DNA of 14,547 bases from GCA-2731375 sp964507245 (GTDB taxonomy: Bacteria; Pseudomonadota; Alphaproteobacteria; GCA-2731375). The translations under genes and the position numbers were made by a program. The notes below the pieces were generated by a model. That model was given only the letters and a program-made list of their open reading frames with translations, did not search any database and was not told where the DNA came from. Position 1 is the first letter of the stretch; each line of letters begins with the position of its first letter. The stretch covers positions 1 through 14,547 of the forward strand of contig CAZDQC010000088.1 in the NCBI GenBank assembly GCA_964507245.1. Direction: 5' to 3'. Of the stretch, positions 1 to 6,995 are shown piece by piece.

Positions 1-691
1 GATCATGGCGATGGGAGCTGGTGGTCTGCTTAAGGAAATACCTTCGCGCCCACAATTACGGACTGGCACTGCGGCTAACGTGCCTAAAGCGCCTCGTATC
101 GCAGCAATCATACTGGCCGCCGGACAGTCGCGCCGCATGGGTCCAGACAACAAACTGTTGGCAGAGATTGATGGTAAAGCCATGCTAGCACGGGTGGTTG
201 AGGCTGCGAAAGCTTCCCAAGTCGTTGATATCATCGCCGTGACCGGGCATGAAGCGGACCAAGTGAAGGCGATGCTCGCACGATATACCATCCCCACTGT
301 TCATAATGCCAAATTTGCTGAAGGGATAAGCACATCGTTGCAGATAGGTGTCTCGGCTCTCTCCGAAAACTTCGATGGCATGATCGTGTTGCTGGGTGAT
401 ATGCCCCGGATCTCCGCTAATCACATTGATCGGCTGATCGCAGCCTTCAGTCCGGCGGAAAGACGTACTATCTGCGTCCCAACCTACCAAGGCAAGCGGG
501 GAAACCCTGTTTTATTCGGTGAAAAATTTTTCGCCGAAATGATGCGAGTGAGCGGTGACAGTGGCGCCAAGTACCTGATCGGCGAACATGAAGAGGAACT
601 TGCAGAAGTTCCTATGGAAGATGACGGAATTTTTCTGGACGTGGATACACCCGATGCCCTGGCCGAGATCCGGGCCACTGACGTCGAATGA
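1..691 (+). CDS. MobA/MocA-like molybdenum cofactor nucleotidyltransferase domain (5'-partial)
   Basis: NTP-transferase domain of the MobA/MocA type, which in this family attaches a nucleotide (CMP or GMP) to molybdopterin in the cytoplasm for molybdenum hydroxylases. Counting from the ATG at 5, the nucleotide-binding signature LAAGQSRRMG lies at residues 37-46 with the following lysine at 50, the metal-binding GDMP at 131-134, and a family-typical LDVDTPDAL near the C-terminus. The frame has no stop between the window edge and position 5, and the first 30 residues (GGLLKEIPSRPQ) look like the tail of another domain plus a linker. From memory of the family, this suits the two-domain protein with an N-terminal molybdopterin-binding domain and a C-terminal MobA-like domain, so the ATG at 5 is probably not the true start. 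The C-terminus is complete (TGA 689-691). The choice of CTP or GTP cannot be read from the sequence. Confidence 0.85.
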   Translation, partial: IMAMGAGGLLKEIPSRPQLRTGTAANVPKAPRIAAIILAAGQSRRMGPDNKLLAEIDGKAMLARVVEAAKASQVVDIIAVTGHEADQVKAMLARYTIPTVHNAKFAEGISTSLQIGVSALSENFDGMIVLLGDMPRISANHIDRLIAAFSPAERRTICVPTYQGKRGNPVLFGEKFFAEMMRVSGDSGAKYLIGEHEEELAEVPMEDDGIFLDVDTPDALAEIRATDVE

Positions 692-709
692 CCTAAAAAA
701 CGTGAAGTA

Positions 710-886
710 ATGAGCAACAGCGAAATACCTGAGGACTGTAAAATTCTACTAGACGAATTTGAACAGAGAGCAAGTGAGGCCCACGTCCTGGGTGGCGGCG
801 ATGAACTAGCCTTTGATGAAATCGTCGATCCCAGGGATTTGCGTGGCAGGTTGATAAGTGCCATAGAGATTGAAATGAAGGCATAA
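710..886 (+). pseudogene. Remnant resembling the C-terminus of an acyl-CoA carboxylase carboxyltransferase subunit
   Basis: A 58-codon ORF with ATG at 710-712 and TAA at 884-886. Its second half contains AFDEIVDPRDLR followed by a short helix-like tail. This resembles the extreme C-terminus of biotin-dependent carboxylase beta (carboxyltransferase) subunits, where a D-x-(I/V)-D-P-x-D-(T/L)-R signature sits about 20 residues from the end. The preceding EFEQRAS also suits that position. Those subunits are usually around 500 residues, so roughly nine tenths would be missing; no upstream part of such a gene is visible, because the preceding sequence is the end of the MobA-like gene. The ORF is in the same frame as that gene and begins only 18 bases after its stop. 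There is no strong Shine-Dalgarno sequence. It may be a deletion or recombination scar, or a short protein that is still translated. The family assignment is by motif resemblance only. Confidence 0.45.
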
Positions 887-912
887 ATGCCGAAAGCGCC
901 GGAGTTCCTAAT

Positions 913-1920
913 ATGAAAGTTGATGCAGTTCTGACGTCGGATTTAGAAAAGGCGGGAGCCGAGGCCCAAGAGCTTGAAGAAATGGGCTATGACGGTTTGA
1001 AATCAATAGAGACGGGGCATGATCCCTTTTTCCCCCTGTTGTTGGCCACACAAACTACCAGAAAAATTGACCTGACCACCGGTATAGCCGTTGCTTTTGC
1101 CCGCTCACCCATGACCTTGGCGAATGTGGGGCACGATCTGAATGCAGTGTCTAAGGGGCGCTTCTGCCTTGGCTTGGGATCTCAAATACGTCCCCACATC
1201 ACTAAGCGATATTCCATGCCCTGGTCATCTCCCGCCGCTCGGATGCGGGAGCTGATCATGGCTATGCGGGCGATCTGGGCCTGCTGGCACAAAGGTGAGC
1301 CCCTGGAGTTTTTGGGTAAATTTTATACACACACTCTAATGACGCCGTTCTTTACGCCAGCAAATATTGAATATGGCCCACCTAAGGTCTATTTAGCCGC
1401 TGTCGGGCCAATGATGGCCGAAGTTGCTGGCGAGGTTGCTGACGGTCTGCTAGTGCATGGATTTACCAATCAGGACTATCTCGAAAACGTCACTTTGCCT
1501 GCCCTTGAGCGGGGCTTCGCCAAGGCTGGTAAGACCCGGGCAAATTTCGAAATTGCTTATCCGGTGTTTTCGGTTAAGGGTCGAGACGAAAAAGAAATAG
1601 CTTCAGAAACTACCAAGATGCGTCAGCAAATTGCATTTTATGGTTCAACACCAGCCTACAAGCCAGTGTTAGATGCCATCGACGCCGGCGAGTTGCAGCC
1701 CGAACTGAATGCTATGTCGAAACAGGGCCGCTGGGAGGCTATGGGGGAGTTGATCGGCGACGATGTTTTGAACAAATTCGCCGTACAAGGTGATGCGGCG
1801 GAGATAGCCAACCAGATAAAGACCCGTTATGGCCATATTGCAGACCGGACAGCAGCCTCCTACGCCACGCTTGACCGTGAGGAAAGGGTTACCTTCATTG
1901 AGGCACTGAAAAGCGGTTAA
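913..1920 (+). CDS. LLM-class flavin-dependent oxidoreductase (TIGR03617-like)
   Basis: A 335-residue bacterial luciferase-like monooxygenase-fold enzyme. The order of blocks is typical: an N-terminal strand-helix with AEELEEMGYDG-like spacing (residues 17-29), ATQTTRKIDLTTGIAVAFARSP (about 45-66), then HDLNAVSKGRFCLGLGSQI and a C-terminal half with VGPMMAEVAGEVADGLLVHGF. The best match I recall is the family annotated as TIGR03617, the probable F420-dependent oxidoreductases like MSMEG_2256. The length is normal and the gene looks intact. The ATG at 913 is supported by GGAG at 901-904 with eight bases between. It follows the carboxyltransferase remnant by 26 bases and runs convergent to the MFS gene. 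F420 use is inferred from the family name only; FMN is equally possible. The substrate is unknown. Confidence 0.85.
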   Translation: MKVDAVLTSDLEKAGAEAQELEEMGYDGLKSIETGHDPFFPLLLATQTTRKIDLTTGIAVAFARSPMTLANVGHDLNAVSKGRFCLGLGSQIRPHITKRYSMPWSSPAARMRELIMAMRAIWACWHKGEPLEFLGKFYTHTLMTPFFTPANIEYGPPKVYLAAVGPMMAEVAGEVADGLLVHGFTNQDYLENVTLPALERGFAKAGKTRANFEIAYPVFSVKGRDEKEIASETTKMRQQIAFYGSTPAYKPVLDAIDAGELQPELNAMSKQGRWEAMGELIGDDVLNKFAVQGDAAEIANQIKTRYGHIADRTAASYATLDREERVTFIEALKSG

Positions 1921-2034
1921 GGCTATGTGACTTCAAACCAATAGGCGTAAAACCAGATCCATGACCACGTTGAGGGTGCGGCTCTGTCGTGACCCAAGAC
2001 CAGGAACGGAAAAGCGGAAATTGTGTGACATAAT

Positions 2035-3282
2035 TCACTCTTTGCCAGTCGGATCAGGCAGGGTCAACGTTACCGCGATGGCCAGGGCGGAAAGCGAGCC
2101 AGCGGCCAAATAGGCGACCGTAAATTTTCCGCAATAATCAGCCATGACACCAGCTAGAATGGGTCCAAGGATCTGGCCCGTGCCGAAAATGGCGGTCAGC
2201 TTGCCTAGAATGCCTGCTACCCGCTCTGGCGATGCATAGTCTGCCACGGTAGCGCCCATTATTAGGGGCAGGCTGAATGTTGACAGGCCGTACAAAACGA
2301 CAGATGCATAGACTGACCAGGCGCCACTGCCAAATGCGATCAGAGCATAGGCAAGGGTCTGAAAGAAAAGCGATGCTGCGATACCCGCCCGCCTGCCGAA
2401 GCGATCGGAGAAACCCCCAAATAGCGGTCCGCAGAACAGGCTGCAAACGCCCAGCCAAATCCAGAACTGCCCAGCTTTGGCTTGCTCCATACCATGCTCC
2501 CTTACAAGGGTCGTGATGATGAAGGTGGCGTAGACAACATAAGTTAGGCCGAATAAGAAATAGATAAAACTGAGGCGTGGGGTGATCTTTTCCAGAATAT
2601 CCTGGGTCCAGACGCTCTGAAGGTCGTGTTTCTGGTGTGCGTCGGTTCGTTCCAGTTCTCCACCGAATGGTGTCAGGCCCAGTTCCGTGGGTCTGTTTCG
2701 CGTCATGGCCAGGTTAAATAGAACCAATGGTACGCAAACAAGGGCCAGGCCGCCCCAACCCAAACGCCAGCCGGTTTGCGCCATTTGTTCGTCAATCCAT
2801 GGCACCGCCCAGCCCGCTAGAATAACCGCTAAGCCAAAGCCGATAGAAAGAAATCCGATAGCTCGCCCGCGCCAACTGGTGGTGAACCAATGGGGCATAA
2901 TTGAAATTGTGCAAACCAGGGCAATGCCACTGCCCAAACCTGTGAAGCCATAAAGGATCGCGATTGGAAGAAAATTATTGGCGACAGAGACAAACAACAT
3001 GGTCGCCACAACCAACATTAAGGACAAGAAAATCAGCCGACGTTCGCCATAGCGAGGTATTAGACGCCGAACCCAAAGGGCGCCCAGTAGATAACCAACA
3101 AAATTCGAAGTGGAGATCCAACCCATTTGTACATAAGACAGGGTCAACGCCTCGCCCATGGTGGGTAACAACATGCCCAGGGCGAAGCGGCCAATACCCA
3201 GACAGACAAATATGCTGAAGATGGCAGAAATCACAATCCACCAGCCATAGTGTAAGCCTGTCATGGACGTGGACGGCGACAT
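2035..3282 (-). CDS. MFS transporter, YbfB/YjiJ-like
   Basis: A 415-residue integral membrane transporter of the major facilitator superfamily. The N-terminus begins with GLHYGWWIVISAIFSIFVCLGIGRFALGMLLP, the 'GIGRFA' first helix that I associate with the YbfB/YjiJ-like group. The A-loop between helices 2 and 3 is seen in WVRRLIPRYGERR. A second copy in the C-terminal half reads GGFSDRFGRRAGI, the classic G-x-x-x-D-R-x-G-R-R MFS motif. About twelve hydrophobic segments alternate with short loops, and a longer charged central loop (GELERTDAHQKHD) separates the two halves. The first ATG (3280-3282) is preferred over the one at 3262-3264 because only the first has a G-rich stretch (GGTGG on the minus strand) a suitable distance upstream. 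It is divergent from the NDUFAF6-like gene across 217 bases. The substrate is unknown. Confidence 0.85.
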   Translation of the reverse strand: MSPSTSMTGLHYGWWIVISAIFSIFVCLGIGRFALGMLLPTMGEALTLSYVQMGWISTSNFVGYLLGALWVRRLIPRYGERRLIFLSLMLVVATMLFVSVANNFLPIAILYGFTGLGSGIALVCTISIMPHWFTTSWRGRAIGFLSIGFGLAVILAGWAVPWIDEQMAQTGWRLGWGGLALVCVPLVLFNLAMTRNRPTELGLTPFGGELERTDAHQKHDLQSVWTQDILEKITPRLSFIYFLFGLTYVVYATFIITTLVREHGMEQAKAGQFWIWLGVCSLFCGPLFGGFSDRFGRRAGIAASLFFQTLAYALIAFGSGAWSVYASVVLYGLSTFSLPLIMGATVADYASPERVAGILGKLTAIFGTGQILGPILAGVMADYCGKFTVAYLAAGSLSALAIAVTLTLPDPTGKE

Positions 3283-3306
3283 TCGTGTCGGACCACCGAT
3301 CCGTCG

Positions 3307-3326
3307 GATAGTCCTATCACAATAGG
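3307..3326. promoter_or_regulatory. Clustered small palindromes, possible operator
   Basis: Two overlapping perfect inverted repeats lie just upstream of the MFS start: GATAG-TC-CTATC (3307-3318) and CCTAT-CACA-ATAGG (3313-3326). The second extends imperfectly on both sides. They lie 25 to 44 bases upstream of the MFS start codon (leftward gene), where a repressor site would be effective. No regulator gene is present in the window, so the assignment is inference. Confidence 0.3.
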
Positions 3327-3441
3327 TCTCTCTATTTGTTTGCTATAGGGTGTTGTCATCCAAATACAGTCTACTGCCTTTGGCATTGCATATTGTGGCG
3401 CACAGACCGCAGTGATAGGTGAACAGGTACAGCGGGGCAAT

Positions 3442-3468
3442 GTAGCCCAGCGAATATTCTTGGGCTAC
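3442..3468 (+). promoter_or_regulatory. Perfect 8-bp inverted repeat ahead of the NDUFAF6-like gene
   Basis: The arms GTAGCCCA (3442-3449) and TGGGCTAC (3461-3468) are perfect reverse complements separated by 11 bases; a G-T pair at 3450/3460 would lengthen the RNA stem to nine. The loop itself contains the palindrome GAATATTC (3452-3459). No run of T follows, so it is not a typical rho-independent terminator. It lies 31 bases before the ATG at 3500 and could be an operator or a 5'-leader hairpin. Confidence 0.4.
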
Positions 3469-3499
3469 GTAAAACATTTGAAGGGCAGTTCACCTGGAT

Positions 3500-4354
3500 A
3501 TGGCAAATCAGGTCGTGAACAAGGACGCGTTGGCCTATTGCCTGGGCGAATTGAGACGGGAGGACAGGGATCGGTATTTGACCCTGTTATTCGCACCAAA
3601 AACCGTGCGCTCCGCATTGGTTGCCATATATGCCTTTAACCTCGAATGCGCCCGCGCCGTAGCTGCGGGCGGGGAACAGCCACCGTTGGGTCAGATGCGC
3701 CTGCAATGGTGGCGAGATTGTCTAACCGGGCTGGGCAACGATCCATCGCGGCAGGGCGCTCATCCCCTGCTGTCCATCCTTGCCCAGCATACCCATCTAG
3801 CGTTAGGACTGCAGTTGCAGCTCTCGGCTCGGGAGAGAGATTTGACCAATTCCGCATTCTCTACGTTGGATGAGGTGGTAGCCCATGCTGCAGCAACGGG
3901 TGGCGGCCTTGCTGCCTTGGCTGCGTTGCAATTGGATGAGGATCAGGAGGTGCCGGCTCGGGCAGCCGGAACGGCCTATGCCTTGGCAGGCATGCTACGC
4001 GCCATCCCCTTTCAGAGGCCGTGCCGCGCCTTTCAAGGTCGGCTATGTCTACCCCGCAACCTTATAGAAGCACAGGGACTTTCGGAGGATGAAATCTGGT
4101 CTGGCAAACGGATGGACGCCATTGTGGCTTGTGTACGACCCGTAGCCGAAGCCGCACAGTTACAATTGGATGAAATGACAAGTGCCAGAGGTGCAGGTAT
4201 GGCTATATCGCCGCTGCTTCACGGCACCTTAGCGCGAGCCTATCTATCGCGTCTCGCCAAGGTTGGCTATAACCCGTATTCGTCAAAACTGGGTCTGCAT
4301 CCCTTGTCTCGTCCCCTTACAATGTATGGGCGCGCTCTTCTGCGCCGGCCTTAG
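3500..4354 (+). CDS. Squalene/phytoene synthase-like protein of the NDUFAF6 type
   Basis: A 284-residue protein with the trans-isoprenyl-diphosphate synthase (SQS/PSY) fold pattern. DRDRYLTLLFAP (22-33) and the helix VRSALVAIYAFNLECAR (36-52) match the start of the family, followed by GQMRLQWWRD (64-73) and a later GRLCLPRNLIE. Active phytoene and squalene synthases carry aspartate-rich metal-binding motifs in the helix after 'YAF' and before 'GR.YLP'. Here the corresponding positions read NLECARAV and AGMLRAIPFQ, with no DxxxD. That is the pattern of the mitochondrial complex I assembly factor NDUFAF6 and its alphaproteobacterial relatives. A role in respiratory complex assembly rather than carotenoid or hopanoid synthesis is therefore more likely, but this is inference. 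The Shine-Dalgarno match before 3500 is poor. The last 38 bases overlap the convergent trmFO. Confidence 0.8.
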   Translation: MANQVVNKDALAYCLGELRREDRDRYLTLLFAPKTVRSALVAIYAFNLECARAVAAGGEQPPLGQMRLQWWRDCLTGLGNDPSRQGAHPLLSILAQHTHLALGLQLQLSARERDLTNSAFSTLDEVVAHAAATGGGLAALAALQLDEDQEVPARAAGTAYALAGMLRAIPFQRPCRAFQGRLCLPRNLIEAQGLSEDEIWSGKRMDAIVACVRPVAEAAQLQLDEMTSARGAGMAISPLLHGTLARAYLSRLAKVGYNPYSSKLGLHPLSRPLTMYGRALLRRP

Positions 4355-5702
4355 ACAGCCAGGTATTGAGGTCGGCCAGAGCCCGTTGCGCATAGGCTGC
4401 TTTCCGCTGCTTTTTCTTCACAGGAGGTTGTAAAAGAGGGAAAAGTCCAAAATTTGCGTTCATGGGCTGAAATTCATTTGCGCTGCCATCCCGATTTTGA
4501 GCCGTCCCGGTAATGTGACCCAGTAAAGTCCCCATGGACGTTGTGGGCGGCGGCAGATCCGGGGCAAGTCCCAAACGCTCGGCAGCGGCGAACCTACCGG
4601 TCAGCAAACCCATAGCGGCGCTTTCTACATAACCTTCCACTCCGGTCATCTGACCCGCGAAACGCAGGCGCGGCTCGGCCGATAGGCGGCAGGTTTCGTC
4701 CAGCAAGCTGGGACTGTTCAAGAAGGTATTGCGGTGAATGCCACCCATGCGGGCGAAGCGGGCATTTTCCAACCCTGGAATGGTGCGCAGAATTTCGACC
4801 TGAGCGCCGTGCCTTAATTTGGTCTGGAAGCCGACCAAATTATAGAGGCTGCCTGAGGCATTATCTTGGCGCAATTGTACCACGGCGTAGGGCTTTTTAT
4901 CTGGTTTATGCGCATTTGTCAGACCGACGGGTTTCATTGGACCAAAACGCAAGGTCTCCGGCCCCCGCTCGGCCATGACTTCGATGGGTAAGCAGCCCTC
5001 AAAATAGGGAGTGTCCTTCTCCCATTCGCGGAATTCTGCTACCTCACCGGCAAGTAAGGTGGCGATGAAAAAGTCATACTGTTCGTGGTTCAGGGGACAA
5101 TTCAGATAATCCTTGCCAGTGCCGCCGGGGCCAGGTTTGTCATAGCGGGACTGGAACCAGGCGATATCCATATTCACGCTGTCTGCATAGACAATTGGCG
5201 CAATTGCGTCGAAAAAGGCTAGGTGCTCTGCTCCGGTTAATTCTCCAATGGCGGCAGCTAGGTCGGGGGAGGTGAGAGGGCCGGTGGCTATGATGACATT
5301 GTCCCAGCCTTCAGGCGGCAGTCCTCCTACCTCCCCGCGCTGTAACTTTACCAATGGATCCGCTTTCAGAGCAGATCCTACGTGCGCTGAGAACCCATTC
5401 CGATCCATGGCCAGGGCGCTTCCAGCCGGTACTTTGTTGGCGTCTGCCGCCGCCATGATCAGGCTGTTGCAACGACGCATTTCCTCGTGCAACAAGCCAA
5501 TGGCGCTGCTATTGGTATCATCCGAGCGAAAGGAATTGGAGCAAACCAATTCCGCATAGTCATCACCCTGGTGCGCCTCAGTCATGCGCTCAGGCCGCAT
5601 CTCATGCAGGACAACCGGTACGCCAGCGCGGGCTACCTGCCAGGCGGCTTCCGAACCTGCTAGTCCACCGCCGACAACGTGAATGGGCTTGTTTTCGTTC
5701 AT
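4317..5702 (-). CDS. trmFO: Methylenetetrahydrofolate--tRNA-(uracil-5-)-methyltransferase TrmFO
   Basis: A 461-residue FAD- and folate-dependent enzyme that makes 5-methyluridine at position 54 of the tRNA T-loop in the cytoplasm. It is highly conserved in sequence. It has an N-terminal FAD-binding VVGGGLAGSEAA (9-20), then HEMRPERMTEAH, and ELVCSNSFRSD, in which Cys54 matches the cysteine near position 53 in Bacillus subtilis TrmFO. The second essential cysteine lies in YFEGCLPIEVMAERG (Cys237, equivalent to Cys226). GPMKPVGL, PYAVVQLRQD, YNLVGFQT, HRNTFLNSPSLL, GQMTGVEGYVESAAMG and FQPMNANFGL follow in the order expected. Length and both ends are normal, so it should be functional. Its 3' end overlaps the 3' end of the NDUFAF6-like gene by 38 bp. 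The alpha/beta hydrolase gene lies 96 bases upstream on the same strand. A short AGG precedes the ATG. Confidence 0.97.
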   Translation of the reverse strand: MNENKPIHVVGGGLAGSEAAWQVARAGVPVVLHEMRPERMTEAHQGDDYAELVCSNSFRSDDTNSSAIGLLHEEMRRCNSLIMAAADANKVPAGSALAMDRNGFSAHVGSALKADPLVKLQRGEVGGLPPEGWDNVIIATGPLTSPDLAAAIGELTGAEHLAFFDAIAPIVYADSVNMDIAWFQSRYDKPGPGGTGKDYLNCPLNHEQYDFFIATLLAGEVAEFREWEKDTPYFEGCLPIEVMAERGPETLRFGPMKPVGLTNAHKPDKKPYAVVQLRQDNASGSLYNLVGFQTKLRHGAQVEILRTIPGLENARFARMGGIHRNTFLNSPSLLDETCRLSAEPRLRFAGQMTGVEGYVESAAMGLLTGRFAAAERLGLAPDLPPPTTSMGTLLGHITGTAQNRDGSANEFQPMNANFGLFPLLQPPVKKKQRKAAYAQRALADLNTWLSKAGAEERAHTL

Positions 5703-5798
5703 GGCAGCCTAATATGCCCGTAGAACCTTGTACGCAACCGAGTTTAATACGCTTGTCCTCACCATACTGTTCCAGAGAACTTGTGAATGGGATGGCGG

Positions 5799-6695
5799 TT
5801 AAATCGGGCGACGGGAGGCATTCCTTGCAACAGCATCAGCAATGACGGGGATCATCTCATCGGGGTAGTCATGACCCATCCCCTCGATCACCAACAATTC
5901 TGAATTCGGGATAGAATTCCTGATATCCTCGCCGCCCGGAAGAGGAACGAGAGGGTCCTCGCGGCCATGAATGACCAGAGTTGGAGCAGAGATGTCCGAC
6001 AACCGATCTACCCGGCTGTCGCCTGAGGCGATGCTGGCCAAAAGATGCCGGCTGTTACCTTCGGGATAAAAACACCTATCATACTGCGCCGCCGCTTCTT
6101 CCCGCAAAACTGCGTCGGGACGGGGAAATTTTAGGCTGCCGATGATCCGGGCGTTTTCGACCGCTTCATTCATGGCGCCCTCGCGGGTGCCGGCGGGATT
6201 GCGGGGTCGCGTCAGCCATTCCGCGACCTCTCCCTCCGGTCTGGGCAATCCACGGCGGCCGGACGTGGCCATGATGGCGACCATGGTGGCGACCTTCTCT
6301 GGATATTCGATCGCCATGATCTGCGCTATGGCCCCGCCATTGGAACTACCAATGACATGGGCTTTGTGTATGTCGAGTGCATCCAATAGAGCAGCGGCAT
6401 CCTTGGCCATGTCCTCTAGGGTATAGGGGGCGGCCACAGGCTCTTTGGCGCGAGCCTGGGCAAAGGCAGCCTTGGTATCGGCTGGTCCCCAGTCATCAAA
6501 CTTTGTGGAATGACCTGCATCGCGATTATCATAGGCGATGACTTGAAAATCTCGTTCAACCAAGGCATTGAGGAACGTCTTGGACCATCTAATGAGCTGA
6601 ACACCGAGGCCGCCGACTAACAACAAAGGCTGCCTATTGCCTTCACCCCAGATTTCATATTCGATCTCAATACTGTTAACCGCCGCTTTCGCCAT
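5799..6695 (-). CDS. Alpha/beta hydrolase
   Basis: A 298-residue alpha/beta-hydrolase-fold protein, probably cytoplasmic, with no signal peptide. The oxyanion region LLLVGGLGVQLIRW (24-37) is followed by AYDNRDAGHSTK (54-65), the nucleophile elbow GSSNGG with Ser118, the acid in HGREDPLVP (Asp247), and the histidine in EGMGHDYP (His275). The catalytic triad is therefore complete. A cap region rich in charged residues lies between about 145 and 225. The frame extends upstream to a GTG at 6702-6704, but AAAGG (minus strand, 6705-6709) touches that GTG and stands nine bases before the ATG at 6693-6695, so the ATG is chosen. The closest relatives I recall are annotated only as hydrolases or esterases; the substrate is unknown. 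A frameshifted small gene ends 51 bases upstream on the same strand. Confidence 0.85.
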   Translation of the reverse strand: MAKAAVNSIEIEYEIWGEGNRQPLLLVGGLGVQLIRWSKTFLNALVERDFQVIAYDNRDAGHSTKFDDWGPADTKAAFAQARAKEPVAAPYTLEDMAKDAAALLDALDIHKAHVIGSSNGGAIAQIMAIEYPEKVATMVAIMATSGRRGLPRPEGEVAEWLTRPRNPAGTREGAMNEAVENARIIGSLKFPRPDAVLREEAAAQYDRCFYPEGNSRHLLASIASGDSRVDRLSDISAPTLVIHGREDPLVPLPGGEDIRNSIPNSELLVIEGMGHDYPDEMIPVIADAVARNASRRPI

Positions 6696-6704
6696 TCTCA
6701 ACAC

Positions 6705-6709
6705 CCTTT
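6705..6709 (-). promoter_or_regulatory. Ribosome binding site deciding the hydrolase start
   Basis: AAAGG on the minus strand, followed by nine bases and the ATG at 6693-6695. It excludes the adjacent upstream GTG as start because the spacing to it would be zero. Confidence 0.55.
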
Positions 6710-6746
6710 AACATTTTAACATTTCGATGTCGTCGCGGCTTTCATG

Positions 6747-6931
6747 CTAGCCGATTTCCCGGATAAATTCCCGGGCCGAGTTATAGTCTCGAAAGCCAGT
6801 GACACCGCCGATTTGTTTCCGTCGCTCCACCACTTTTAACGACGGATAGGCAGGGGCCAGATTAGTTACTCAAACCAGACCAAATGACCGCCTCTGATCA
6901 CGACTACGTTGTAGGAGTTAGAATCCATCAT
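6747..6931 (-). pseudogene. Small gene interrupted by an apparent frameshift (about 61 codons if restored)
   Basis: On the minus strand, AAAGGTG (6938-6944) stands six bases before tandem ATG codons (6929-6931 and 6926-6928). The frame runs SNSYNVVVIRGGHLVWFE and stops at TAA 6866-6868. One base over, an open frame begins at 6869 with VTNLAPAYPSLKVVERR, continues through KQIGGVTGFRDYNSAREF, and ends with IREIG and TAG at 6747-6749. One extra base after the GAG at 6869-6871 would join both into about 61 residues. The second part has the composition of real protein, with charged and hydrophobic residues well spaced, and the first part has a good ribosome binding site. I do not recognise the family. 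The shift may be a natural lesion, a sequencing or assembly error, or chance. It lies 51 bases upstream of the hydrolase on the same strand. Confidence 0.4.
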
Positions 6932-6982
6932 TCTTGTCACCTTTAGGTTCGTTGCTTTATCATAAGAAATGTGCGTTGCCAC

Positions 6983-6987
6983 GGAGG
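6983..6987 (+). promoter_or_regulatory. Ribosome binding site deciding the dioxygenase start
   Basis: A perfect GGAGG followed by eight bases and the ATG at 6996-6998. The earlier in-frame ATG at 6969 has no comparable site and would place GGAGG inside the coding region. Confidence 0.75.
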
Positions 6988-6995
6988 ACCTGGTT

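Noticed and set aside
1933..2031. A 32-codon minus-strand ORF starting three bases after the MFS stop (SHNFRFSVPGLG..., with AAAGAG upstream).
   Set aside because: Too short to judge, no recognised family, and it lies over the word-sharing stretch noted at 1930-1999; the coupling position alone is not enough.
2277..2516. Long frames opposite the MFS gene, and similar frames opposite or within most other genes.
   Set aside because: They have low-complexity composition rich in Arg, Pro or Cys, no ribosome binding sites and no family features; they are shadows of the real genes.
3412..3639. A 75-codon plus-strand frame beginning in the intergenic region before the NDUFAF6-like gene.
   Set aside because: It runs into the NDUFAF6-like coding region in another frame, covers the inverted repeat, and its sequence is Gly/Arg-rich without a recognisable domain.
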